This document shows, in pieces, positions 34,929 to 46,900 of a DNA stretch of 64,000 nt; position 1 is the stretch's first letter, and the number at the start of each line of letters is the position of its first letter. The translations under genes were made by a program, and so were the position numbers. Source of the DNA: Branchiostoma floridae (taxonomy: Eukaryota; Chordata; Leptocardii; Amphioxiformes; Branchiostomatidae); the NCBI RefSeq assembly GCF_000003815.2, contig NC_049988.1, positions 16,467,808-16,531,807 of the forward strand, given 5' to 3'. The notes beneath the pieces were generated by a model, which saw only the letters and a list, made by a program, of their open reading frames with translations, ran no database searches and had not been told where the DNA came from.

Positions 34929-37900
34929 GTACGAGGTGGATTATAACTGTCTAGTACATTTATCTCTATTGATATTTCATATTTACATCTCTATCTAAAG
35001 GTAGTATCTCACCGCACTTGGGGCACCGGTGCGGCACTGCGGGGTTCGTTCACGGCAGCGCTGTTGTGTTATTTTCTACGATTTTTTTATAATTTGTATA
35101 TTGCGTATTACGTAAGAGTATGACCCAGAAGACAACAACAAAATACACAAAACGTAAGAAAAGTCGTTCTTAATCTCTAAAATTCGTTGAGTAATCTTTC
35201 GAACGCCGCAGTGCCGCACTGGTGCAGTGATATATATACAGTCAAACCTGCCCAAGACGACCACCCGGGGGACCGGACAAAAGTGGTCCATTTGGACAGG
35301 TGGTCGCTGAGAAGAGTATCGACTCAAAACATGCCCGATGCAAAGTATAAATGGTTTCCGTTGTACATGTGTATTTAATGGCAAGTAGCAAGCACACTGC
35401 ACGCACGCAAAGAAGCGAGGTCTTTAATGTCAAATACAACACGCACACTGTAAATTGTAAATCTAACCCCAAGCTTTTATCGAGCTTTTATACGATACAG
35501 TGTTTTAAAGCTCAAGTATTTGTACACTAACGTTTTTGACAGTAAGGGAACTTTGATGCTGTCAGTTACCATACAAGCCTTTATGCGTCGCTATGTTCTT
35601 GATCTGAAATAACTACGGTGCACCTTTCGAATTTGATGCCCGGTATTTCCCGATAGCGTACCGCGGGTGAATGTACAGTACAGTTGGACAAAAGCACTCA
35701 CACGTACAGATCTTTCTTAAAAAGGTATGAGCTACACAGATCTTTCTTAAAAAAGTATGAGGCTACATACGTTTCAGCATTCCTTCACTTGATAATGATA
35801 TAGATTTAAAAAAAAAAACTTCTGTAACAACTAAATTCGGATTTTCTTACAACGATTTTGGCACAAAATCGCGCTAGTTATCATCAAATATCGATGAAAA
35901 CCTCAATTTTGAAAATGATGTGGTCGTTATGGGTCCCAATTTGGGCCGGTCGCGGTCGCGTTGACCAGGTGGTCGTTGAGAAAAGGTCGCTTAATGCTTA
36001 CGTCAATGGGAAATAAAATCGGGACCGAGAAAAAGCGGTCGAAATGGCCAGGTGGTCGCTGAGAAGAGGTGGTCGCTCGGGCAGGTTTGACTGTATATAG
36101 TCCTTATAGATAATAGACACGCCTCTTTATTTCAAAACATTAGACCTTTTGCAGTTGGATACGTCTATCTTTCCAATAGTAAATGAACTTCGCATATATC
36201 TTTCGCTATAAACTTAAAAAAAATCCTATTAATGTTCTACCTATTGCACTACCTATGTAATAGGTCTTTCAGTATAGCTGTGATTTTGATACGACTTTTC
36301 CTCGTCGTATACAAAGTATTACGCTACTTGTTAAAGACATTAGCAGATTCTTACTTTGACTTTCTAAAAGCTTTCCATACTCATAATTTACTATTTGCAA
36401 ATGTCAGCTTATGCCATGCATGAAACGCCCAAACCCTTCACCCACACAACCCCGTAACTCAAAAATGGCAAATCCTGTTCCTGCATGTAGATGTAACTTG
36501 CATCCTTAACCCTTAAGTTTGCACAAGGTTCATTCCACAGTCATCAGCGCTACTGTAGAGAACTTTTGACGTAAATGTGTGTTTAGCGGATTGAACTGTA
36601 AAGTGCACTGTAATACATTTTCCTCCCGTGTACGTGGCCCTATTAACCTTAAGGTACCATTTCTTACGTTCGCCAAACGTTAAGAGTTGTGTTAGGACTC
36701 GTTGCCAACATTACGCCGTACGAATGTACAGTAAATGTCAATTCGATTTTGGGGGTCAATAAAACGAAAATGGTACCCGTGCGGGAAGTAGCCTATCTTA
36801 CAGAGAAACTTTGCTAATGTCTTGGAAATTCGAAAACCCATGTATTACTTGTAATTTTATCCGGGAGAGAGACATATTTCGTGTTTCTTGTCGCCTAACA
36901 GCTTCATTCACTGGACCTTATGGACTATTGAGAGCCATGTAGCAGAGAAATAATGGCCTCATTTGAGTAACACTTTGAGACTATAAGAGTTGCCTTTCTC
37001 ATTCTCACGAAATTGCTTGGTAGTGATGGTGAAGAAATGTCGTGGATGGGCTTTTGTCTGATTCAGTTACGGGAAATAAAGCCAACATCACGTCCTACAG
37101 TCGAAAATGTCGGTTTCAATACGGAGCCATCGAAACGAGAACTACACCGACAACTGGCCTATCGCTACTTTACAGAGAAATACTTAGCCTATAACGTCTT
37201 GCAAATGTAAAACACAGGTCTAATGTCATGTAATTGTACCTATTTCATGTTTCTGGTCGCCTCATCGCAGCATCAACTACCGAGATAAGTAACACATAGA
37301 AACGATTAGAGTCAACTTTCTCGTTTAAATTTCACCAGATTGCTTGAAAGTAACAGTCGAGGATTGACTTGGATGGGCGTACTTCTGCTACGGTTGTCAA
37401 CCGTGTACTTTTAATGATGCCATTACGCCGTACAAACGAAATTGTTTTGGAGTATACTCAAGGAGACCTGGACCGAAAACAATCTGTCACTTTCTCAGTT
37501 TTACAGCAAAATGTTGCAAAGTCAACGTCAACACGCTTGTTTAATAATAGTTATAATCTTTATCGCACATTCATGCCCGAGGGCCAATTGCATACAAAGT
37601 AAAGAAGTAGTGGTATACATAAGCATAATTAACGAAGAAGGAACATGATACCCATGGATAAATCAAAAGGGAATATTTATAACGACTAATCTAAATCTAT
37701 TTTTACTTAAGCTGTTTAATAAATGTTCTCCTTTCGTGGTTTTGCTCACGCCAAATCACCTTGAATGCATACCTTATGAACTGTTTGGTGGCACAAAATA
37801 ATTTCCCCATTCATTAGGATCTGGAAATGATGAATAGTAACTTTCCTTCAACTGAAGGTTTCCTGCCGTTGTGTATGAAAAGAAACAGACTGAGTGTAAC

Positions 37901-40900
37901 GGAACTTCCTCCATCTCCATCCACTCGCCGTCTTTAATGATGTTCTCGCGACTACAGTTCCGGAAACGATTTCCAGATTAGACCTTTCAGACGAAAATGT
38001 CAGTGTGATTTTGTAGTCTGCGAAACGAGGTCTGGGTCGACAGTCAGCTTATCACTGCCTCACAGCAATACGCGTTAAAAGGGCTACCAATTACAATGTT
38101 AAAGCGCATGTTTAATTCAGTAATTGTTCTCCTTCGTGCTCCTGTTTGCGCAGCTTCTTTAATTGGAGACCCTTTAGAGGCTGCGAATAGCACGAAGATA
38201 ATTCCTCCATTGGTAGATTCCCATTGGGACTATGAAAAGTTACTTTTCTCATGAAAAGTTTGCTAAATTGCCTTGGCAGTAGCACCTAAGAGTAGAAATG
38301 TGATCCGTCAAATGTTGCCAGTTGAATCTATACTAAGATGAGCGGAAAGACTAAACAGAGGCAGTGTATACATCATTTCGATGCGTCGGGACCGTAATCT
38401 CCAAGCAGATCCTACAATGGCAAAAGATAGTACCAAACTGGCCAAAGAGTGTAGTAAGTCAAGAGGTGTACATTTGCCATGTAGCCAAACACACTCCTAA
38501 GCCGGCTTCACTCCTCTGCCAGCTTTTGATACTATCTTATGCTACCGTAGGATCTGCTTGGAGATCTGCTCTGACCGGTGCCCATCTCCGTTTCATAGCC
38601 CTGGGGCCACACTTAGGTCACTACAGCAGGGGGCTAGTCCACTGATAGTGTTTAGCTTCCATACTATTTCTCTTAACAGAGAAAGAAGTATGTACAATTT
38701 TAAAGAGTCTTTGATAATATCTATCTGGAAAAGGCCAGCAGGCAGACCGAGGAAGAGATGGTTACACAAAATCACTGGGATAACCAGAAATGAGGAACCA
38801 AAACATCCAAGCAGTCAGGAAAATGGATGAGGAGAAAACAGAGTGCAAAACGTCCATAAAGGAGCTGACAATGTAAGGTGGTATCTCACTGCACTTGGGG
38901 CACCAGTGCGGCACTGCGGGGTTCGAAAGGGTACTCTTCCACTTTTAGGGACAAAGAACGAATTTTCTTTCGTTTTTTTTTTTGTATTTTGTTGTCTTCT
39001 AAGTCATACTTTTGCGTATCAAACAATATCTATATTATAACACATCGGCGAAAATAACACAACAGTTCCGCAGTGAACGAACCCCGCACTGCCGCATGGA
39101 TGCCCCAAGTGCAGTAAGGTACCATCTTAAAGGCCTTAAAGCACCAGGGTGAGAAGCAGCACCTATAAGGAGTGTCTTTGGTGAGCTTTATGTCTGTAAC
39201 AGTATGACCTTCCTCCTGCAACAGTATCCGATGATTCATCACGTAGCATCAAATTTTTATCCATTCAAAATGAAGTCGAATGTGATATATGACACAAACT
39301 CTGCTTCAAGTCGTAGACATTCAAAAGTGCAAAATCCCATCTCAAGTATTCTGAACAATCACACGGCATAAGTGAAAGCAGCATTGTTAAACGATGTGAT
39401 CAGACTGTTTCATCGTCAATTATCTGCCCTAAGCTGTTCTCGAGGGCAGTGTCTCTTTTCATGCAGGTCTCATCTGGCCACTGTATGCCACAGATAAGGT
39501 GTAACACTCCTGATGAATAATGCAAGCTCTTCTAAAGCTCTAACATGTGAATGTCCTCGTATATATAACGGAACCGAAATTACAAGGGATAGGAAATATG
39601 TCTTCCTGACACCAATAACGGTATTTATGGCTTTGATACGCGCACTTCCTTGATAGTCCAAATTAAAGATTTATGAGATAAGATCCTCGTGCATGAAGTG
39701 CAGTACGAGAGGTAACGTAATATACAGTTCCGTAATAAATTATTAAGTTCCGTAATAAATGATAAAGCTTTGATTTGTGAAAACCGTCGTAAATATAAAT
39801 AAACCTGAATAAGAAGGAATTGATTAGTTGCCGATGCCAATAATAGCAACGGCAATGACAGCATGATCAATGATGTACTCTTTTTGATAGTCCAGATAAT
39901 AGAAAAGTGACATGATCAATTTACTTTAATGCAGATGAAATGTAACTCATTTTACAGTCTCCAAATATCAACTAGGAGTAGGAGTATATTCTGTAAAACT
40001 TTATCCTGCTCTTTTTTATAGTCGAGATAATAATGCAGACGAAATGTAACTCATTTCATAGTCCCAAACATCTCCTAAATGTAGGTGTAGGATTACATTC
40101 CGCAAACTTACCTTAATTTTAACTAATGTTCAACAAAAGTGCACATACAGCTAGGTTTGCAACAGCTGAAATTGAAAGTTTAGTTCAATTTAGTTTCTCC
40201 TCTGGGGGTGACACCAGGATTTCCTTAAAGAAATGCTCGTCCACATCGAGTCCTGTGACCTTCATAAGTAACTTCTTAAGTGTCAAGGAAGGACGACCAT
40301 GCCTACGATGGTCGTCCGTTTGCAAGACAGTATGATTTGGTGATGTTGATCTTGTGTAACTTCCTAAGTGTCAAGGAAGGGCGACCATGCCTACGACGCT
40401 CGTCCGTTTGCAAGACAGTATGATTTGGTGATGTTGTTCTTGTGCCCGCAGCTACCTGCGTGGACTTGCTATGGACAGTCCTTGCGGACGAGGCAGTACA
40501 CATTGCAGGACATCAAGAAGCTGATCTGCCTCAGAAAGCACGTGGACACTCGCACAGATTCTGTCGGTAAGTTTATAATCAGTATGAGCAGTAGTCATCT
40601 GCCGAATGTGAATGTTGAGTCATTTACTTGATGAAATCATTGAGAAACAAGGATTGGTAAACAAGTCAACATTGTGTTCAGTAATAAGAGATTACACTTA
40701 CAGTTAAAGGTATATTAGGATATTTTACAGTGTAAGGGTACATTGTTAAGATAACAATATGTAATATACCTCCCTATCACCTATATCATTCGCAGCCAAT
40801 ATTGTATGTATAGACTATAGAGCCTGAAAGTGGTTTGTACTATTTCTGTGTTATCAGCAAGTAGTCTGACACAACATTCTGGCTTTGTCCCACTATGTGT

Positions 40901-43900
40901 TTTGTTTTCATATGCATATCCTAGGGTCTGCATCTACAGTTACAGTATTACTAGTAGATGTTACTTTATAGCCAGTGTCTTGTACAATATACTTACGTTT
41001 GCCTTACATTGTAACCGTTGTAAACTTGACTGACTTCTACATGTCCAGGTGAGTGGACAACATACGTCTTGGTTTAACCGTACAGCATGGGGACCACCAT
41101 TACGTCATATTCACGTGACTGCAAACACTCTATACTATAGTATACCTTACCCATTCTACCTGCCCTGGCTTGATGTGTAATTCCTCCTGGGATGGCCTGA
41201 CGTGCATTCCAAGACAGTTTGCAACATGCTTCTTGGTTTAACCGTGAAGTATGGAGGACCACCTTTGCGTAATAATCACATTGTATGCTGTACTCAGTAC
41301 CTGCCCAGGTGTGACATGTAACTCCACCTGGGACGGCCTGACGTTTTGCTTGTTTGTTTGATTGTTTGTTTATGCTGTATTTACCTGCCAAGGTGTAATA
41401 TGTAACTCATCCTGGGACGGCCTGACGTTTTGCTTGTTTGTTTGATTGTTTGTTTATGCTGTATTTACCTGCCAAGGTGTAATATGTAACTCCACCTGGG
41501 ACGGCCTGACGTTTTGCTTGTTTGTTTGATTGTTTGTTTATGCTGTATTTACCTGCCAAGGTGTAATATGTAACTCCACCTGGGACGGCCTGACGTTTTG
41601 CTTGTTTGTTTGATTGTTTGTTTATGCTGTACTTACCTGCCCAGGTGTAATATGTAACTCCACCTGGGACGGCCTGACGTTTTGCTTGTTTGTTTGATTG
41701 TTTGTTTATGCTGTATTTACCTGCCCAGGTGTGAAGTGTAACTCCACCTGGGACGGCCTGACGTTTGGCTTGTTTGTTTGATTGTTTGTTTATGCTGTAT
41801 TTACCTGCCAAGGTGTAATATGTAACTCATCCTGGGACGGCCTGACGTTTTGCTTGTTTGTTTGATTGTTTGTTTATGCTGTACTTACCTGCCCAGGTGT
41901 GAAGTGTAACTCCACCTGGGACGGCCTGACGTTTGGCTTGTTTGTTTGATTGTTTGTTTATGCTGTATTTACCTGCCAAGGTGTAATATGTAACTCATCC
42001 TGGGACGGCCTGACGTTTGGCTTGTTTGTTTGATTGTTTGTTTATGCTGTATTTACCTGCCCAGGTGTGAAGTGTAACTCCACCTGGGACGGCCTGACGT
42101 TTTGCTTGTTTGTTTGATTGTTTGTTTATGCTGTATTTACCTGCCAAGGTGTAATATGTAACTCCACCTGGGACGGCCTGACGTTTTGCTTGTTTGTTTG
42201 ATTGTTTGTTTATGCTGTACTTACCTGCCCAGGTGTGAAGTGTAACTCCACCTGGGACGGCCTGACGTTTGGCTTGTTTGTTTGATTGTTTGTTTATGCT
42301 GTATTTACCTGCCAAGGTGTAATATGTAACTCATCCTGGGACGGCCTGACGTTTGGCTTGTTTGTTTGATTGTTTGTTTATGCTGTATTTACCTGCCCAG
42401 GTGTGAAGTGTAACTCCACCTGGGACGGCCTGACGTTTTGCTTGTTTGTTTGATTGTTTGTTTATGCTGTATTTACCTGCCAAGGTTATATTGTAACTCC
42501 ACCTGGGACGGCCGGACGTTTTGCTTGTTGTTGGATGGTTTGTTTATGCGTATTTTACCGCCCAAGGTGTATTATGTAACTCCACCTGGGACGGCCGGAC
42601 GTTTTGCTTGTTTGTTGGATGGTTTGTTTATGCTGTACTTACCTGTCAAGGTGTAATATGTACTTCCACCTGGGACGGCCTGACGTTTTGCTTGTTTGTT
42701 TGATTGTTTGTTTATGCTGTATTTACCTGCCAAGGTGTAATATGTAACTCCACCTGGGACGGCCTGACGTTTTGTTTGTTTGATTGTTTGTTTGTTTGTT
42801 TGTTTATGCTATACTTACTTACCTAGGTGTGACGTGTAACTCCACCTGGGACGGCCTGACCTGCTGGCCGCCCACTCCGGCGGGTAGAGTCGTGCACATG
42901 TCCTGCTTCCCGGAGCTCCGCGGAATCCCGTACGACACCACCGGTAAGTATATGGAATACATAACATACAAAACAAACAAACAAACAAACAAACAAAATG
43001 ACCTGACGTGCTGGCCGTCCACCCCTGCCGGGAGAGTCGTGCACATGTCCCGCTTATCGGAGCTCCGCGGCATCCCGTACGACACCAGCGGTAAGATCAT
43101 GGAAAACATAACATCCAAAACAAACAAACAAACAAACAAACAAACAAACAAAGTGTTATGTTAGCATGAAAGCTCATCTGTGTTGGTACATGTCCTGCGG
43201 TAAGCTCATGGAAAACATAATGTACGTTAAATCATGATAATAGTAATAATGATGATGATGATAAGCTCATGGAGAACTTAAACATACATTCATCAAATAG
43301 TAATAATAGTGATTATGATGATGATGATGATGATAATGATGATAATGATGATGATGATGACGATGATGACGACAATGATGATGATGATAATAATAATGAC
43401 ATTTAGTTATTGCAGGTTGATGCCCGAAGGCTCCTTGCAAATAAAACAATTGAAAGTAAAGGCTTGTAACTGTAAAGTAAAGAAGGAAAATGGTAATTAT
43501 AGATAAATCAGGGAAATAGCATCTATTCTGAATCTTCCTCTACTTATACTTTTCAATAGTTCAATAACAAATTCAATAATTTATTGAATTAGATTTATTG
43601 CATGTTCATACCAGAAACTTACGTATACATTGAGCTCCTGTTAAGGTAGTGCAGAGCCTAAAGGTGCGCTCCCACCGCACTTGTGTCAAGCTTGCGTCAC
43701 TGTGGGATTTGAAAGTTACTCTACGAATTTCAGAGATAAAGAACGAATTTTCTTTCTTTTTGTGTATTTTGTCGTCTTCTAAGTGATACTCTTACGAATT
43801 ACGCAATATCTGAATCATAAGAAAAATCGGAGAAAACGACAAACAGTGACGCAGTGAACGAACCCCGCAATGACGCAAGCTTGACACAAGTGCGGTGGGA

Positions 43901-46900
43901 GCGTACCTCATTGAAGAGCCGAATACCCAAGATGTATAGAGTCGTTGTTGGCCATCTACATATTTGCTCACTGTTTGTGACTGATTTCTAGGAACTGCGG
44001 AAGTGTCCAAATATAAACATTACAGATACCCATATATGAGGCTGTGAAATGGCGTCAATGAGATAAGGTTCAATGTGGTACCTCAGACAGACAGGCTCTC
44101 CTAGACCCTTTCATCATTATAAGTACCGAGACGTGTTTGTGTGTGGTAGCCACAGGCCTTGATGTGCACCTTTAGTTAGATAACGTTTCAGAGACACCAC
44201 CTATTGAACTTCACTTTCAATTACTTACCACTAGCACTACAGAGACCTCTTCAGACCTTTACGTCAGTCATATATAGCCAAGGACTAAGAGACAGGCGCG
44301 ACAAAAAAGTATTGAATGACGATAAAGCCTTATCCCACCAAACAGACGCCGACATAGCGCCAATACGCGACAATCCAATCTCGTTGGGAGGTCTCGCGAG
44401 ACTGTAATCTGGCCGCGCGCGCGCGTGATTTGACAGTCGGACGGTAACAGCCTTCAGCAGCCCGCGGCTAACAATGGCTTCTCCCAACATCGACTCGATC
44501 GAGTCAACTTCAGAGATTCGTTGTGCTATTATTTAGCAACATCCGCCGGTAAATCGGCATGCCATGAGTAGATGATATTGTTGTGAACCTATGGACTCGA
44601 TATCGTGCTGTAAATTTGGCGTAAATTTGCAAATTTCTGGTCATTTTCACAATTTTTGCAGGCGGTTTATGCTTGCTTGTCGTGAGAAAAACGTGCATAT
44701 AGGCGCGTCGCCTTACTTGTAGTTACTCGGATAAGTTTGGCTCAAGCCGTAAAAATATCCCACAAAAGCGTACAAGTACCATTATTGGATCATTGTAGAT
44801 CCAAACTCGTAAGACTTTCGGCGATTTTGACCGTAAATTAGTCGATGGCAACATATCGACTTTGGGAGTTTACGCGTACGTGAGTTGGGGAGGGGGGCGT
44901 GTTTCCGCGTATATCTATATGCGTTCGTTTTGATCAAGGCGGAGTTACTTTTCCGACTATGATTTCAGTTTTCGCCGGATGAAACTCCACAAAAACGTGC
45001 ACATATCGATGTAGGGTCCTTCTGGGTAGAAATCTAGCATGATTTTGGCGGCTTTGTGGCCGACTTTTTTGGTTAACTTAATATGTAACGAGTGGGTGTG
45101 TCTGCAAATGTATAAAGTTTGGCATTTGCTGTTCTTTTTCAGATCAAAGCGTCGCGATCGAAATTCACATCATCAGGGAAATACTGCAAAGCCTATGGAT
45201 GCAATAGCCGTCAGTCCAAGTGTGTCAATGAAGAGAAAGTGCCAACATGCATCATATTTTTCGAGATCCCCCCAAATGTACTTGATGATAACACGTTACT
45301 TAAGCACTGGGCTTGTCTGGTAAAAAGACAGCTCGGAAGGGATAATTTCACCATGAACATGAAATTAGAAATGTGCGTTTTTTATACTTTTTAACGGGAA
45401 ATGTGTACATCTACTGCATGTATTTCCAGTAACGCATTCGTGTATTCATTGTGTCCCCATTCAAAGAAAGGACTCACGCTAAAATAGGCAGTCCAGAATA
45501 AGACATTTTTCTTAACAAAGGTAGACAGCAGTGCAGCACTCAAGAGGTCACACAGGTACCACCACCAAGTGCAAGGGAATGTCTATTGCTGTAACTTAAA
45601 TTGGGCGGACTTCGTTGTCTACTTTGGCAGGGATAATTTATTCTGCGAACGAATTAAAGTAGACTCAGAATGGCAGAAGAAGAATATCCCAAAGCTTGAC
45701 CACTTTCACAAAACAGCCATACTACCGGAGCTGTTCACTCAAAGAGCCAAAGGAGGTAAGAAACTCTATGGTATGTATGAAGAAAGACTGATTGTTGATG
45801 CAGAGTGTCCAGACCACTGCATCAGCAGAATACAGTGGACTACTATGTATAGCACAGGGAAGTGGACACCTTACCTGTCTTAGGTCTGAGTAGGACGATG
45901 TCTCATTAGTTGCAAAAATTATGCCACACAAAAACAGTTAGAGATGTTGAAAGTTCACATTTTAATACAATGTACATTTGAATGATTATGTGTATGAAAC
46001 ATTACCATTTCCCAAAAGTATTACTTATCGGATGCTTATTTTTGTCAATACTGTAAATTCTGTGAGAACTTGTCTATCATTTGGAAAAAACACTAATGAT
46101 ATATACATGTAATTATCATTTCTCAAAAGCATGAGTTGCAAAGCTCTACGAGATCGAGTAAGAACATATGTTAAGACATCTTTTATAAAACTTAAAATAC
46201 GGCTATTGCATCCATATGATTTGCAGTATTTCCCTGATGATGTGAATTTCGATCGCGACGCGTTGATCTGAAAAAGAACAGCAAATGCCAAATGTTATAC
46301 ATTTGCAGACACAAGGCCCACTCATCACGTATGAAGTTAACCAATAAAAAGTTGCCCACAAAGCCGCCGAAACCATGCTAGATTTCTACCCAGAAGGACC
46401 CTACATCGATGTGTTCACGTTTTTGTGGCCTGGAGTTTCATCCGGCGAAAACTAAAATCATAGACATAGTCGGAAAAGTGACTCCGTCTTGATCAAAACG
46501 AACACATATACACGGAAACACGCCCCCCTCCCCAACTCACGTACGCGTAAACTCCCAAAGTCCGATCTGTTGCCATCGACTAATTTACGGTCAAAATCGC
46601 CGAAAGTCTTACGAGTTTGGATCTACAAGGATTTTACAAGCTTTTGTGGGATATTTTTACGGCTTGAGCCAAACTTATCCGAGTAACTACAAGTAAGGCG
46701 ACGCGCCTATATGCACGTTTTTCTCACGACAAGCAAGCATAAACCGCCCGTCAAAAATTGTGAAAAATGATCAGAAATTTGCAAATTTACAGCACGATAT
46801 CGAGTCCATAGGTTCACAACAATATTATCTGCTCATGGCATGCCGATTTACCGGCGGATGTTGCCAAATAATTGCACAACGAATCCCTGAAGTTGACTCG

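Noticed and set aside
41407-42315. Minus-strand frames with 28-residue repeats ([20 protein letters not shown])
   Set aside because: By-product of the 84-bp period; the same DNA is explained by copying of exon 3 on the plus strand.
43000-43090. Functional mutually exclusive exon 3b
   Set aside because: No 3' splice site precedes it and the conserved cysteine is replaced by arginine; kept as a pseudo-exon.
45119-45883. Host THAP-domain or nuclease gene
   Set aside because: Both coding pieces lie between 850-bp inverted arms, are incomplete, and fit a transposon better than a gene nested in an intron.
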